Shown in pieces: positions 18,043-28,961 of a stretch of 35,388 nucleotides of DNA (the stretch's first letter is position 1; each line of letters opens with the position of its first letter). Source of the DNA: a bacterium (GTDB lineage Bacteria; Desulfobacterota; Desulfobulbia; Desulfobulbales; Desulfobulbaceae). Where the stretch lies: positions 1-35,388 of the forward strand of contig JAUNUN010000027.1 in the NCBI GenBank assembly GCA_030538155.1, given 5' to 3'. The notes below the pieces were generated by a model. The model made no database searches. It had not been told where the DNA came from and was given only the letters and a program-made list of their open reading frames with translations. The position numbers and the translations under genes are program-made.

Positions 18043-18749
18043 ACGCATCGCCGGCATCTCTGCTGCGGCAGTTTACGCTGATCCTGCTGCTTGCAGCCAT
18101 TCCACCACTGTTTGCAATCAGTGCTCCGGCGCTGGCCTCTGAGCCTGCCGGACACGCCGTCAACCAGCAAAAACAGGCTGCGGCGGCCAATCAGGGCGCA
18201 GTCCTTGCTACGGGGGAAACCGTTACTGCCGAAAGCCACGAAGAAGTCCACAGCAGCCCACTCAGTGGCGAGAAACTGAAGGATCTATTCTGGCGCACCA
18301 TCAACTTCATTGCCCTGCTCATCATTCTGGTGAAATTTTTGGGCAAGCCCATTATGAACAGCCTGAGCAGTCGTCAGGAACGGATTGCCAACGAACTGGC
18401 TGAAATCAGCGCCAAGCGGGATGAGGCCGAACGTTCCTACGCCGCCTTTAGCTCCAAGCTTGCAGGCATGGAAAAGGAAATGGAGCGGGTAATCAGCCAG
18501 GCTACGGCCCAGGCGCAGATCGAAAGTGATCGCATTTTGGCTGAAGCTGAACGCGCCGCCGAAGATATCAAACGGCAGGCCCAGGCGGCGGTACAGGGCG
18601 AGATGGAAGACGCCAAACGCAGACTGCGGGAAGAGATTGCCGAAGAGGCTGCAAAGATGGCCGAAGAGCTGATCAAGAAAAACCTGACCGCTGCGGATCA
18701 GGAGGCCATTACCGAACAGTATCTTGAACGAGTGGGGGCAGCGCTGTGA
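18039..18749 (+). CDS. atpF: ATP synthase F0 subunit b with N-terminal signal-like extension
   Basis: A 236-residue second b subunit. Residues 1-34 look like a cleavable Sec signal peptide (hydrophobic core then APALASEP). A polar, Ala/Gln-rich stretch (35-80) follows, then the true membrane helix (about 86-103, FIALLIILVKFLGKPI), and a long coiled coil (105-236). So the N-terminus before the membrane helix would face the periplasm. Typical b subunits are about 155-170 residues, so the extension is the odd part; similar ones are known in Desulfobacterota and Geobacter-type operons. The gene overlaps neighbours on both sides (ATGA and GTGA). Confidence 0.88.
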   Translation: MNASPASLLRQFTLILLLAAIPPLFAISAPALASEPAGHAVNQQKQAAAANQGAVLATGETVTAESHEEVHSSPLSGEKLKDLFWRTINFIALLIILVKFLGKPIMNSLSSRQERIANELAEISAKRDEAERSYAAFSSKLAGMEKEMERVISQATAQAQIESDRILAEAERAAEDIKRQAQAAVQGEMEDAKRRLREEIAEEAAKMAEELIKKNLTAADQEAITEQYLERVGAAL

Positions 18750-19294
18750 AAAATACCATTTTGGCGCGCCGTTATGCCAAGGCGCTTTTTTCACTGGGCA
18801 AACAAGAAGGAAAGAGCGAAGAGTACAGTGAGAAGCTCAGTGCGATTGCCGAGCTGTTTTACGACGAGGCAGCCGGAGTACGTGACGCCCTGGCCAACCC
18901 GCTCTACCCTCTGGATATGCGTCAGCGGGTGATGGTCAAAATTGCGGAAAACGTGCAGGCAGACGCCATGCTCTCGGGTTTTCTGACCCTGGTTGTGGAC
19001 AAGAACCGCGCCGCCATCCTGCCCGACATTGCCGATGAACTGCGCATCATGTCCGACAAGGACCGCAACATCAGCCACGGTGTGGTTACATCGGCTGTAG
19101 CCTTGAACGAGAAACTCCTCGCCAAGGTGCAGGCCACTCTGGAAAAACTCACCGGTACCAAGGTGCTCCTTGAAACCAAGGTTGATCCTGCCATTATCGG
19201 CGGGATTGTGGCCAAGGTTGGCGACCTGGTGCTGGACGGCAGTATTAAGACACAACTTAACGGACTTAAGGAATCTATCAAGGGGAGAGAGTAA
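18746..19294 (+). CDS. atpH: ATP synthase F1 subunit delta
   Basis: A 182-residue subunit that joins the top of F1 to the b/b' stalk. It begins with the family helix (ILARRYAKALFSLGKQEG), has the mid segment (FLTLVVDKNRAAILPDI) and ends with the conserved C-terminal domain (GTKVLLETKVDPAIIGGIVAKVGDLVLDGSIKTQL, interrupted here only for naming). Start codon GTG overlaps the atpF stop by four bases. It is separated from atpA by three bases after its stop. Confidence 0.95.
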   Translation: MKNTILARRYAKALFSLGKQEGKSEEYSEKLSAIAELFYDEAAGVRDALANPLYPLDMRQRVMVKIAENVQADAMLSGFLTLVVDKNRAAILPDIADELRIMSDKDRNISHGVVTSAVALNEKLLAKVQATLEKLTGTKVLLETKVDPAIIGGIVAKVGDLVLDGSIKTQLNGLKESIKGRE

Positions 19295-19297
19295 CCA

Positions 19298-20821
19298 ATG
19301 CAGATCAAAGCCGAAGAGATCAGCCAGATTATCAGAGATCAGATAGCCGGCTACACCAAGGACATAGACCTCAAGGAAACCGGCACCGTTCTCTCTGTTG
19401 GTGACGGTATTGCCCGTGTATATGGTGTCGAAAACTGCCAGGCCATGGAGTTGCTTGAGTTCCCCGGCAATATTTTCGGCCTTGCCCTGAACCTGGAAGA
19501 GGACAACGTTGGTTGCGCGGTTCTGGGTGATGTTCGCGAGATCAAGGAAGGCGACGTGGTCAAACGGACCGGCCGTATCGCCGAGGTTCCGGTTGGGCCT
19601 GAAATGGAAGGCCGGGTTGTGGACGGTATTGGCCAGCCCATCGACGGCAAGGGCCCGATCAATGCCAAAGAAAGCCGCAAGATCGAGGTGCTGGCCCCTG
19701 GCGTTATTGCCCGAAAAAGCGTACACGAGCCCTGCTACACCGGTGCCAAGGCAGTTGATGCCATGACCCCGGTAGGCCGCGGCCAGCGTGAGCTGGTGAT
19801 TGGCGACCGCCAGATCGGCAAGACTGCTCTCTGTGTTGACGCCATCATCGCGCAGAAGAATTCAGACATCCACTGCATCTACGTGGCCATCGGTCAGAAA
19901 CAGTCCACGGTTGCCCTGGTAGTTGAGGCCCTGCGCAAGCACGGCGCCATGGAATACACCACCGTGGTTGCCGCCTGTGCCTCGGATCCCGCGCCGATGC
20001 AGTATGTATCCGCCTTTGCCGGTTGCGCCATGGGCGAATATTTCCGCGATAACGGCCAGCACGCGCTCATCATCTATGATGATCTTTCCAAGCAGGCCGT
20101 CTCCTATCGCGAGCTGTCCCTCCTGCTGCGCCGTCCTCCGGGACGCGAGGCCTATCCCGGCGACATCTTCTTCAACCACTCGCGTCTCTTGGAGCGTGCG
20201 GCAAAACTGAACGACGAATTGGGTGCCGGTTCCCTTACTGCGCTGCCCATCATCGAAACCCAGGCTGGCGACGTATCCGCCTTTATTCCCACCAACGTAA
20301 TCTCCATTACCGATGGTCAGGTCTACCTTGAGCCGAGCCTGTTCTTTGCCGGTGTGCGCCCGGCCATTAATGTTGGCCTGTCCGTATCCCGCGTAGGTGG
20401 TGCAGCCCAGGTCAAGGCCATGAAGCAGGTCGCAGGTACGCTGCGCCTCGATCTGGCCCAGTACCGTGAACTTGCCGCCTTTGCCGGTTTCGGCTCGGAT
20501 CTGGATGCAGCCACCCAGGCTCAGCTCACCCGTGGCGAGCGTCTGGTGGAGATTCTGAAGCAGCCGCAGTATCAGCCGCTACCCATGGAAAAGCAGGTAA
20601 CCATTATTTTTGCCGGTACCAAGGGCTTTCTCGATAAGCTCCCGGTGGACACCCTGCGCGACTACGAGCAGGAACTGTACGCCTTTATCGAGACCAACGA
20701 GGCCGGTATTTTTGACGAGCTGCGCGAAAAGCAGGCCATCTCTCCTGAACTGGAAGAGAAAATGAAAAAGGTGATTGGTTCCTTTGGTGAAACCTTCAAG
20801 GCAACCAAGGGCTTGAATTAA
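19298..20821 (+). CDS. atpA: ATP synthase F1 subunit alpha
   Basis: The 507-residue non-catalytic nucleotide-binding subunit of F1. Walker A GDRQIGKT is at 169-176, followed by [33 protein letters not shown] and the arginine-finger region [11 protein letters not shown]-terminal beta barrel (about 25-95), central nucleotide domain (95-375) and C-terminal helical domain are all present with normal length. A ribosome binding site GGGGAGAGAG lies ahead of the ATG. Sits between atpH and atpG in the standard order. Confidence 0.98.
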   Translation: MQIKAEEISQIIRDQIAGYTKDIDLKETGTVLSVGDGIARVYGVENCQAMELLEFPGNIFGLALNLEEDNVGCAVLGDVREIKEGDVVKRTGRIAEVPVGPEMEGRVVDGIGQPIDGKGPINAKESRKIEVLAPGVIARKSVHEPCYTGAKAVDAMTPVGRGQRELVIGDRQIGKTALCVDAIIAQKNSDIHCIYVAIGQKQSTVALVVEALRKHGAMEYTTVVAACASDPAPMQYVSAFAGCAMGEYFRDNGQHALIIYDDLSKQAVSYRELSLLLRRPPGREAYPGDIFFNHSRLLERAAKLNDELGAGSLTALPIIETQAGDVSAFIPTNVISITDGQVYLEPSLFFAGVRPAINVGLSVSRVGGAAQVKAMKQVAGTLRLDLAQYRELAAFAGFGSDLDAATQAQLTRGERLVEILKQPQYQPLPMEKQVTIIFAGTKGFLDKLPVDTLRDYEQELYAFIETNEAGIFDELREKQAISPELEEKMKKVIGSFGETFKATKGLN

Positions 20822-20862
20822 GACCTCTGCATTGAGCTTGAATTCAGACAGGGATAGAGCGT

Positions 20863-21753
20863 ATGCCAGGACTCAAGGATGTCAAAAATAAAATAAACGG
20901 CATCACAAAAACTGCGCAGATCACCAAGACCATGTATATGGTGGCCTCGGCAAAGCTGCGCAGCGCACAGAAAAAAATGGAGGACTTCCGCCCCTATACG
21001 GCCAAGTTCACCGATGTGATGCGCGAGCTTTCCCATGGCGGCGACAGTGATGCCGGGGCTCTGCCCCTGATGGAGGAACGCGAGGTCAAGACCGTTGAGA
21101 TTCTGGTTATCACCTCGGATCGAGGCCTAGCGGGCAGCTTCAACTCCAACATCATCCGCACGACCGAGCGTTTACGTAGACAGTACGAAGCAGAGGGCAA
21201 GAAGGTCAGCATTGTCAGTGTGGGCAAGAAGGCGAGCCGCTATTTCCGCAAGACCGGTTTACAGCGTGCCCACTTTAATGACATCATGGCGGCCTTCCAG
21301 ATGTTCAATGCCCGCGACATCGCGCAGTCGGTCACCTCCGCCTTTCTCAGCGGCGAAGTCGACAAGGTGGATATTGTCTACGGCAAGTTCTACTCCATGG
21401 CCATCCAGAAGCCCGAAGTAGAGGCACTGCTGCCGATCAAACCTGTAACTGTCGAATTGGGCGAGACAGCGGAAACTGCCGCCGGCCCTGCAGGCGCATA
21501 CTCCTTTGAACCGGATTCCAACGAACTGATGACCGGTCTTCTGCCGCTCTTTTTGAACGTACAGGTCTATCATGCCCTGCTGGAAGTTGGTGCAAGTGAA
21601 CAGGCAGCTCGTATGACCGCCATGGATAACGCCACCAAGGCCTGCAAGGATATGATCAAGGAACTGACGCAGTTGTACAACAAGGCGCGGCAGGCCGCTG
21701 TTACCAACGAATTGCTCGACATTGTCGGTGGTGCAGAGGCACTGAAAGGTTAA
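20863..21753 (+). CDS. atpG: ATP synthase F1 subunit gamma
   Basis: The central rotor shaft. The 296 residues begin with the coiled-coil helix (KNKINGITKTAQITKTMYMV, SAKLRSAQ), have the conserved ITSDRGLAGSFN segment, and finish with the second helix (ASEQAARMTAMDNATKACKD through ELLDIVGGAEAL). It is of normal length, with an insertion rich in Ala and Glu near residues 200-215 as often seen. RBS AGGGATA is about eight bases before the ATG. Intergenic gap to atpA is 41 bases. Confidence 0.97.
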   Translation: MPGLKDVKNKINGITKTAQITKTMYMVASAKLRSAQKKMEDFRPYTAKFTDVMRELSHGGDSDAGALPLMEEREVKTVEILVITSDRGLAGSFNSNIIRTTERLRRQYEAEGKKVSIVSVGKKASRYFRKTGLQRAHFNDIMAAFQMFNARDIAQSVTSAFLSGEVDKVDIVYGKFYSMAIQKPEVEALLPIKPVTVELGETAETAAGPAGAYSFEPDSNELMTGLLPLFLNVQVYHALLEVGASEQAARMTAMDNATKACKDMIKELTQLYNKARQAAVTNELLDIVGGAEALKG

Positions 21754-21776
21754 AGAGCATAACGAAATAGATATAG

Positions 21777-23237
<1,461 letters not shown>

Positions 23238-23264
23238 TCTGCTGTTCTGAACAGCGAGGACGAC

Positions 23265-23681
23265 ATGGCGCAAATTCATCTGGAAATAGTGACACCCGGA
23301 GGCCCGGTTGTCAGTGAAGACGTGGATGTGGTCACAGCGCCGGGCAGCGGTGGCGAATTCGGTGTTCTGGCAAACCATGCCCCCTTTTTAACAACCATTA
23401 AGCCTGGCACCCTGAGCTACAAAAAAGACAGGGACACGACCCACCTCATGGTCAGCGGCGGTTTTGTGGAAGTGTCCAACAACCGCGCCACCTTTCTGGT
23501 GGAGAGCTCGGAATTCGGCACGGCCATTGATGTGGAGCGTGCGCTTCAAGCCAAGGAACGGGCGGAACGTCGTCTGGTTCAAGCGGCGCAGGGCGATGAA
23601 CACATCAGCCGGATCCGCGCCGAAGCAGCACTGCACCGTGCCTTAGCGCGTATTCAGACCGCACAGAGGACTAAATTATAG
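23265..23681 (+). CDS. atpC: ATP synthase F1 subunit epsilon
   Basis: A 138-residue subunit that sits at the foot of gamma and inhibits ATP hydrolysis. The N-terminal beta sandwich (HLEIVTPGGPV, GSGGEFGVLANHAPFLT, GGFVEVSNN) spans about 1-85 and the C-terminal helical hairpin (ERALQAKERAERRL to the end) about 90-138. GAGGA precedes the start. This is the last atp gene; two hairpins follow immediately. Confidence 0.96.
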   Translation: MAQIHLEIVTPGGPVVSEDVDVVTAPGSGGEFGVLANHAPFLTTIKPGTLSYKKDRDTTHLMVSGGFVEVSNNRATFLVESSEFGTAIDVERALQAKERAERRLVQAAQGDEHISRIRAEAALHRALARIQTAQRTKL

Positions 23682-23689
23682 AAAGAACG

Positions 23690-23715
23690 AAGCCTCGGTG
23701 CATGCACCGAGGCTT
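23690..23715. terminator. Perfect 26-base palindrome after atpC
   Basis: A perfect inverted repeat of 13 bases on each side with no unpaired centre (AAGCCTCGGTGCA, then its complement), eight bases beyond the atpC stop. As RNA it would form a strong hairpin with a tight loop. It is not followed by a T run on the plus strand, so it may protect the 3' end of atp mRNA or act together with the terminator 17 bases further on. Confidence 0.6.
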
Positions 23716-23732
23716 CCAGGTATGTCAAAAAT

Positions 23733-23768
23733 CCGTCTTGCCCCTTCTCCGGCAAGACGGGTTTTTTT
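23733..23768 (+). terminator. Rho-independent terminator of the atp operon
   Basis: A ten-pair GC-rich stem (CCGTCTTGCC, 23733-23742, with GGCAAGACGG, 23751-23760) closes an eight-base loop and is followed by a run of seven T at 23762-23768. This is a textbook terminator for the plus-strand atp transcript. The about 200 bases that follow, up to the end of the convergent amidase gene, show nothing. Confidence 0.93.
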
Positions 23769-23977
23769 ATGAGGCAGAGATAATTCAATAGTGCGAGAAA
23801 TGTGAATCAAAAGAAAAGGGAAATACGCCGTGCTGACGTGCCTGGCTGCATTGAGGAGAGCATTTGGCGAACAAAAAAAAACGAACCCAGATGGCGCTTT
23901 GATAAGGAATTGAAATTATAACAGCTATGTCCGTATGTCAGCCAGAGAGTGGAAGGGCAGGTTTGGACGGGAGCAGA

Positions 23978-26035
23978 TCAGTACCGCAAGGCAGCGCTGT
24001 GGTGATGTTGTACGTAGGCAATAAGACCGTTGACGATCTCGGTGGCTATCTTGTCCAGATAGCTGTCACTTTGCAGAAGTTTTGCTTCAGCAGGATTAGT
24101 GATAAACGAAACCTCCATCAAGATTGCAGGCATCTCAGCACCGATAAGCACATAAAAGGGAGCCTGCTTCACTCCTAGATTCTTAATTTTATAGTCCTGC
24201 TTCAAGCCCTTGGCCAAATTGCGGTGCACAAACTGCGCCAGGCGGGATGACTCATCGATCTTGGCGTTTTTGAGTAAATCCTGCAAAATATCCTGCAGTT
24301 CGCCAATGCTGTGGGTTGAGGTCGCGTTTTCCAGGGCCGCTACCCGCATGGCGTCTGCATCTGAGGCCAGGTTGAGATAATAGGTCTCAACGCCGCCAAC
24401 ACGCTTATCCGGGTGGGCATTCACATGCAGGGATAAAAAGAGATCCGCCTTCCTGGTGTTGGCAATGGCGGTACGCTCTTCAAGGGCAAGATATGTATCC
24501 TTGTTTCTGGTCAAGCTGACATCATAACCGTACTGATCTTTCAACTTTTTGGCCACAATCTTAGCGAGTTGCAAGACCACATCCTTCTCTTTCAAGCCAA
24601 AGGCAATTGCACCGGGGTCTTTGCCGCCATGGCCGGGGTCTATTACGATGTGACGCACCCCCAAACCAAGCTGCTGCGCAAGGGATATCGGCTCAGGCTT
24701 ACCGGCCCTCGTCCTTGTGGTCGACAACACCGGCACCTTCTTCTGCCCCTGCAGAGCAATAATCTCACCAGGCTGTTCAAGAGGGTCTGAATCAGGTAAT
24801 TGAGGTTCCGCCTTAATGGCCTGAGTAGACGCTGTTGCTGCAGGCTTGCTTGCCTGTGCACGCTGCTGTGCCTGCTGTGCCGTAGCCACTGGTTGTGCGC
24901 TGCGCGGTGCTTTGACGCCATGCACATCCACTATAACCCGGAAGGGATCCGGCAGGCTGAAGACTTTGTAGTCGGAGAGAGATTCGATATCGAGCACCAC
25001 CCGCACCGTGTCTGCGGCGTATTGGCCGGTACGCACCCGCTTAAGCAGACCATCATCAATAGTCAGCGGCGGCTGGGCATTGGCGGCAAGTATACTCCGG
25101 CTGAAATCAACCACCAGCCTGCGCGGCTGAGAACCTCTTTTTTCAAGCAGGGTGGAAGTAAAGGGAACAGCCGCAGTCGCCGGAATAACGATGCGGGTAT
25201 AGTCATCGGAAGACCAGTACTTGATCGGCTCGATGCGCGCCTGGTCTGCACTGGTACCGCTGCTGCCAGTGCTGTCGCTACTAGTAGGGGCCACTGCCTG
25301 AGCCTGTTGCCCCTGGGGGCTTGGCCTGCTCGAAGAAACGGTTGACGTGGGCCTTGCTGTGGGCCGTGTCTCTGCAGGAACTGGTGTGAAAGCACTCCCG
25401 CTATCCTGCCGCTTACCGGCAGCCTTATTGACAGTGGTCCCGGACAAACGCCTGAGTAAATCGGCTGCCAATTGGGCCTGATCACCTTGCGGATAGCTCT
25501 GGGTCACTTTGTACAAGAGTTCCCCGGCTTGTTCTTTTTTGGTGGGATGCAGCAAAGATGCCTCAGCCGCAAGGTACAGAGCATCGTCGGCAAGGGGGCT
25601 TTTGGGATAAGAAGCGGCAACGTCATAGAAGGAGTCTATGGCGTTATCCAAATCAAGCGGTACCCGGAAGCGCTCGTACATCTGCCGGTACAGGCGACCC
25701 TGCATGAAGCGGCTGGCAGTGGTGAGCTCCTCGCTTTTGCGCATGAACTGCACCTTGCGGAACTGCCGCACAGCAGCAAGCCAGTTCTCCCGGTTACCGG
25801 CCAGCCGTTCATCCTGCTCCAACCGGGCAAACATGGCCTTGGCCCCGCCGTACAGGTTTTCTGCAGAACCTGCCGGGGTCTTTGGCTCAGGCATCGGCAT
25901 AGCGCGGACCGGCACCGGTGCCGCTTCTGCAAAAGACAATACCATTCCCTGCAGGCACAAGCCGGCAAGCAGCACTATAAAAATACGTAATAATGGCAAG
26001 TTACGCATAAGTCTCTGGTACGGGGAGGACAACAT
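23978..26035 (-). CDS. amiC: N-acetylmuramoyl-L-alanine amidase with AMIN domain (AmiC-like)
   Basis: A 685-residue periplasmic amidase that cleaves the bond between MurNAc and L-Ala, usually for daughter-cell separation. A Sec signal covers about 1-39. Residues 60-200 form a helical TPR-like region (YPKSPLADDALYLAAEA). A Ser/Pro/Thr/Gln linker runs to 262. An AMIN domain, which targets peptidoglycan or the septum, spans about 268-373, followed by a second Ala/Gln linker. The amidase_3 catalytic domain is 460-680, with His469 (IDPGHGG), a glutamate at 519-520, His537 (SLHVNAH) and Glu641 (MEVSF). The TPR-like N-terminus makes it much longer than E. coli AmiC. The ATG at 26035 has GAGG four bases upstream; an in-frame ATG at 26008 is possible. 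Confidence 0.92.
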   Translation of the reverse strand: MLSSPYQRLMRNLPLLRIFIVLLAGLCLQGMVLSFAEAAPVPVRAMPMPEPKTPAGSAENLYGGAKAMFARLEQDERLAGNRENWLAAVRQFRKVQFMRKSEELTTASRFMQGRLYRQMYERFRVPLDLDNAIDSFYDVAASYPKSPLADDALYLAAEASLLHPTKKEQAGELLYKVTQSYPQGDQAQLAADLLRRLSGTTVNKAAGKRQDSGSAFTPVPAETRPTARPTSTVSSSRPSPQGQQAQAVAPTSSDSTGSSGTSADQARIEPIKYWSSDDYTRIVIPATAAVPFTSTLLEKRGSQPRRLVVDFSRSILAANAQPPLTIDDGLLKRVRTGQYAADTVRVVLDIESLSDYKVFSLPDPFRVIVDVHGVKAPRSAQPVATAQQAQQRAQASKPAATASTQAIKAEPQLPDSDPLEQPGEIIALQGQKKVPVLSTTRTRAGKPEPISLAQQLGLGVRHIVIDPGHGGKDPGAIAFGLKEKDVVLQLAKIVAKKLKDQYGYDVSLTRNKDTYLALEERTAIANTRKADLFLSLHVNAHPDKRVGGVETYYLNLASDADAMRVAALENATSTHSIGELQDILQDLLKNAKIDESSRLAQFVHRNLAKGLKQDYKIKNLGVKQAPFYVLIGAEMPAILMEVSFITNPAEAKLLQSDSYLDKIATEIVNGLIAYVQHHHSAALRY

Positions 26036-26096
26036 CTTGCCTCAGCGGATAATCTGAAAGCGGAGCTTGAACATGCAATGAACACGCTGCATCAGC

Positions 26097-26125
26097 AATA
26101 TACAGCATTTACTTCAAGAGGTAAA
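26097..26125 (-). promoter_or_regulatory. Probable promoter of the amidase gene
   Basis: On the minus strand TTTACC (26125-26120) and TATATT (26102-26097) are 17 bases apart, which would start transcription near 26090, about 55 bases before the ATG at 26035. The remaining bases between the amidase gene and mutS (26126-26291) show no clear terminator or gene. Confidence 0.5.
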
Positions 26126-26291
26126 AGAAATTGTACTACAATCTCACTGTAGCTGCGGTTTTCCTCGGCCCAAAGAAGAACAAGCGCCTTCTTCCTGTCC
26201 CAGATCAATCGCAATAAAACCAGGGAGGTGAAGGGAAAATGTGTGGCAGACCGATACATAAAGGTTTTGATATTTTGATATAGTGGGGGAA

Positions 26292-28961
26292 TTACTCTTC
26301 CTGATTGACCAAGGCCTTAATCTGATACAAAAGCTCAAGCGCCTCCTTTGGGCTCAAACCATCTGGGTCAAGGGAGTGCAGCAGATCGTCCAACGGAGAC
26401 TGTTGCGCGGGCAGAAGCGACATCTGTCTGGAGGCCAAATCATGTGCCTGAGGGTTTGCCTGGGTTTTTCGCCTGATGCCGCCGGGCTTCCCCTGCTCCA
26501 CTTTTTTGAGGATAGCGGTTGCCCGGCGGATCACATGCGCAGGCACCCCTGCCAATGAGGCCACCTGGATGCCATAGCTGCGGTTGGTGCCGCCGCTCAC
26601 CAGTTTATGGAGGAAAATAATCCTCTCGTTCCACTCCTTGACCGCAACCGAATAGTTCTGCACCTTCGGGCTGGTTGCCGCCAAGTCCACCAACTCATGG
26701 TAGTGAGTGGCAAAAAGGGTTTTGATGCCGGTGTCGTTTTTCCCGGCCAGTTCCTCGGCCACGGCCCAGGCTATGGCCAGGCCGTCGTAGGTGGAGGTGC
26801 CGCGCCCGATTTCATCTAGAATGACCAGGCTGTCGCCGGTGGCGTTATTGAGGATATTGGCGGTTTCATTCATCTCCACCATGAAGGTGGACTGGCCCCG
26901 GCGCAGGTCGTCCATGGCACCTACCCGGGTAAAAATCCGGTCCACCAGGCAGATGTCGGCGCTCTCCGCCGGGACAAAGCTGCCCAGATGGGCCATGAGC
27001 ACGATCAGGGCCGTCTGCCGCAAGATCGTGGACTTGCCGGCCATGTTCGGCCCGGTGATGACATGGAGCAAACTCGTGTCGTGATCCAGATGCACATCGT
27101 TGGGCACAAAACGGCCCGGATCCATGCCCCGCTCGATGACCGGGTGCCGCCCCTCGACAATAGTGATGAAGCGCTCCTCGTTGATCTCCGGACGGCAGTA
27201 GCGGTAGCGGGCTGCAGCCTCGGCCAGGGCGGCGAGCACATCCACGCCGGCCAGTTGTGCCGACACGCTGAGCAAACGCTTGCTCTCTTGGGCAATGTGC
27301 TCACGAATGCGTGAGAAGAGCGCAAACTCCAGCTCCAGCCGCTTTTCCTGGGCCGTACTGATGGACTCTTCCAACTCCTTCAGCTCAGGGGTGATGAAAC
27401 GCTCCGCATTGACCAGGGTCTGCTTACGGATGAAGTAGTCCGGCACCTTTTCCGCCTGGGCCCGGCTCAGTTCAAAATAGTAGCCAAAGACCCGATTATA
27501 ACCCACCTTCAGCTTGGCCAGGCCCGAGCTTTCCCGCTCCTTGGCCTCAAGCTCCAGAATCATTTTTTTGCCGTCGCGCAACAGCACAAGCAGGCGATCA
27601 AGCTCAGGATCATAGCCTTCACGGATAAGGCCGCCATCCTTCAGGCCGAGCGGCGCATCTTCGCGGATTGCGCTGAAGATCTGCGCATGCAGATCGGAAA
27701 GTGTATCAAAACCTGTTGCCATCTCCTGCAGCAGCGGGGCCGTGCAGTCGCTCAGCAGGGTATGGAATTCCGGCAGGCGTTCCAGGGAAAGACGCAGACT
27801 GTTGAGGTCGCGCGCATTGCCCTGGTTCAAGGCCAGGCGGCTGCAGAGCCGCTCAATATCGGTGATCTGGGCCAGCAGTTCCCGAAACTGCGCCCTCTGC
27901 CTGCTGCGCCGGGCCAGTTCCTCCACCACCGCCAGGCGCGCATTGATGGCCGTGCTCTTGCGCAAAGGGAAGAGCAGCCAGTGCCTGAGCAGGCGCGCAC
28001 CCATGGGGGTGGCGCTGAGGTCAAGGGTATCGAGCAAAGAACCCTCCCGCTTACCGCCGATCAGGGTTTCGGTCAACTCCAGGTTGCGGCGGGAGGCCTC
28101 GTCAATAATGAGATAATCTTCGGAGTGCAGCGGACTGAGCCGGTCAATATGGCTGATGTCCGTTTTCTGCGTTTCCTGAATATAGCCGAGCAGAGCTCCT
28201 GCCGCCTGCAGGGCCAGAGTGAACTCGCCGCAGCCGAAACCGGCCAGGTTAACGGTGCGGAAGTGTTCGTGCAGGGTGCGTTCTGCGGCAATGGCTTCAA
28301 AGTGAGTATCCTGCCTTGAAGTCAGGCAGATGGGCTCCAGTTGCCGGCTAATTGCCTGCACCAAAGCACGTTCTCCATCCAGCACTGCCTGGGGCACAAG
28401 CAGCTCGGCCGGCTGCATGCGGCTTAGGACATCTAAGAGCGCTTCCCAGCCCTGGCTGACCGCCACCTCGCTCACCAGAAAATGGCCGGTGGAAACATCG
28501 AGAAAGGCCATTCCGGCCAGACGTTTCTTAGCTTTTGCCGGGCCGGGCATGATGGCACAGAGGAAGCAATCCTTTTTTTCATCCAGCAACTGGTCTTCCG
28601 TGGTCACTCCAGGGGAGACCACCCGCACCACCTCGCGGCGCACAATGCCCTTGGCTGCCTTCGGGTCTTCCACTTGTTCGCACAGGGCCACCCGGTAGCC
28701 CGCGCGGATCATCTTGGCCAGATAGCCGGTCAGGGCATGGTAGGGCACGCCGCACATGGGCACTCTGTTGTCGTCGTCCTTGCTGCTGCGCGAGGTGAGG
28801 GCAATACCGAGCACCGGCGCAGCCAGTTCGGCATCCTCAAAGAACATCTCGTAAAAATCGCCCATGCGGTAGAAGAGGACGGCATCCGGATACTCTTCCT
28901 TAATCTCCAGATACTGCCGGAGCATGGGAGTCAGCTTAGGGGCACTGGGGGCTTTAGTCAT
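26292..28961 (-). CDS. mutS: DNA mismatch repair protein MutS
   Basis: Recognises base mismatches and small loops and starts repair with MutL. The 889-residue length fits MutS1. The mismatch-contact motif GDFYE is at 34-38, with Phe36 and Glu38 at the same numbers as in E. coli. Connector, clamp and lever domains follow. The ATPase has Walker A GPNMAGKST near residue 637, DDLRRGQSTFMVEM, Walker B/signature ILDEIGRGTSTYDG and ATHYHEL. The C-terminal tail ends in a short helix. Its ATG overlaps the HIT gene stop by four bases (ATGA), so it is the distal gene of a three-gene minus-strand operon. No mutL is in the window. Confidence 0.98.
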   Translation of the reverse strand: MTKAPSAPKLTPMLRQYLEIKEEYPDAVLFYRMGDFYEMFFEDAELAAPVLGIALTSRSSKDDDNRVPMCGVPYHALTGYLAKMIRAGYRVALCEQVEDPKAAKGIVRREVVRVVSPGVTTEDQLLDEKKDCFLCAIMPGPAKAKKRLAGMAFLDVSTGHFLVSEVAVSQGWEALLDVLSRMQPAELLVPQAVLDGERALVQAISRQLEPICLTSRQDTHFEAIAAERTLHEHFRTVNLAGFGCGEFTLALQAAGALLGYIQETQKTDISHIDRLSPLHSEDYLIIDEASRRNLELTETLIGGKREGSLLDTLDLSATPMGARLLRHWLLFPLRKSTAINARLAVVEELARRSRQRAQFRELLAQITDIERLCSRLALNQGNARDLNSLRLSLERLPEFHTLLSDCTAPLLQEMATGFDTLSDLHAQIFSAIREDAPLGLKDGGLIREGYDPELDRLLVLLRDGKKMILELEAKERESSGLAKLKVGYNRVFGYYFELSRAQAEKVPDYFIRKQTLVNAERFITPELKELEESISTAQEKRLELEFALFSRIREHIAQESKRLLSVSAQLAGVDVLAALAEAAARYRYCRPEINEERFITIVEGRHPVIERGMDPGRFVPNDVHLDHDTSLLHVITGPNMAGKSTILRQTALIVLMAHLGSFVPAESADICLVDRIFTRVGAMDDLRRGQSTFMVEMNETANILNNATGDSLVILDEIGRGTSTYDGLAIAWAVAEELAGKNDTGIKTLFATHYHELVDLAATSPKVQNYSVAVKEWNERIIFLHKLVSGGTNRSYGIQVASLAGVPAHVIRRATAILKKVEQGKPGGIRRKTQANPQAHDLASRQMSLLPAQQSPLDDLLHSLDPDGLSPKEALELLYQIKALVNQEE

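Noticed and set aside
18791..19726. A 311-codon minus-strand frame opposite atpH and atpA
   Set aside because: Antisense to conserved atp genes, spans two of them and shows no motif.
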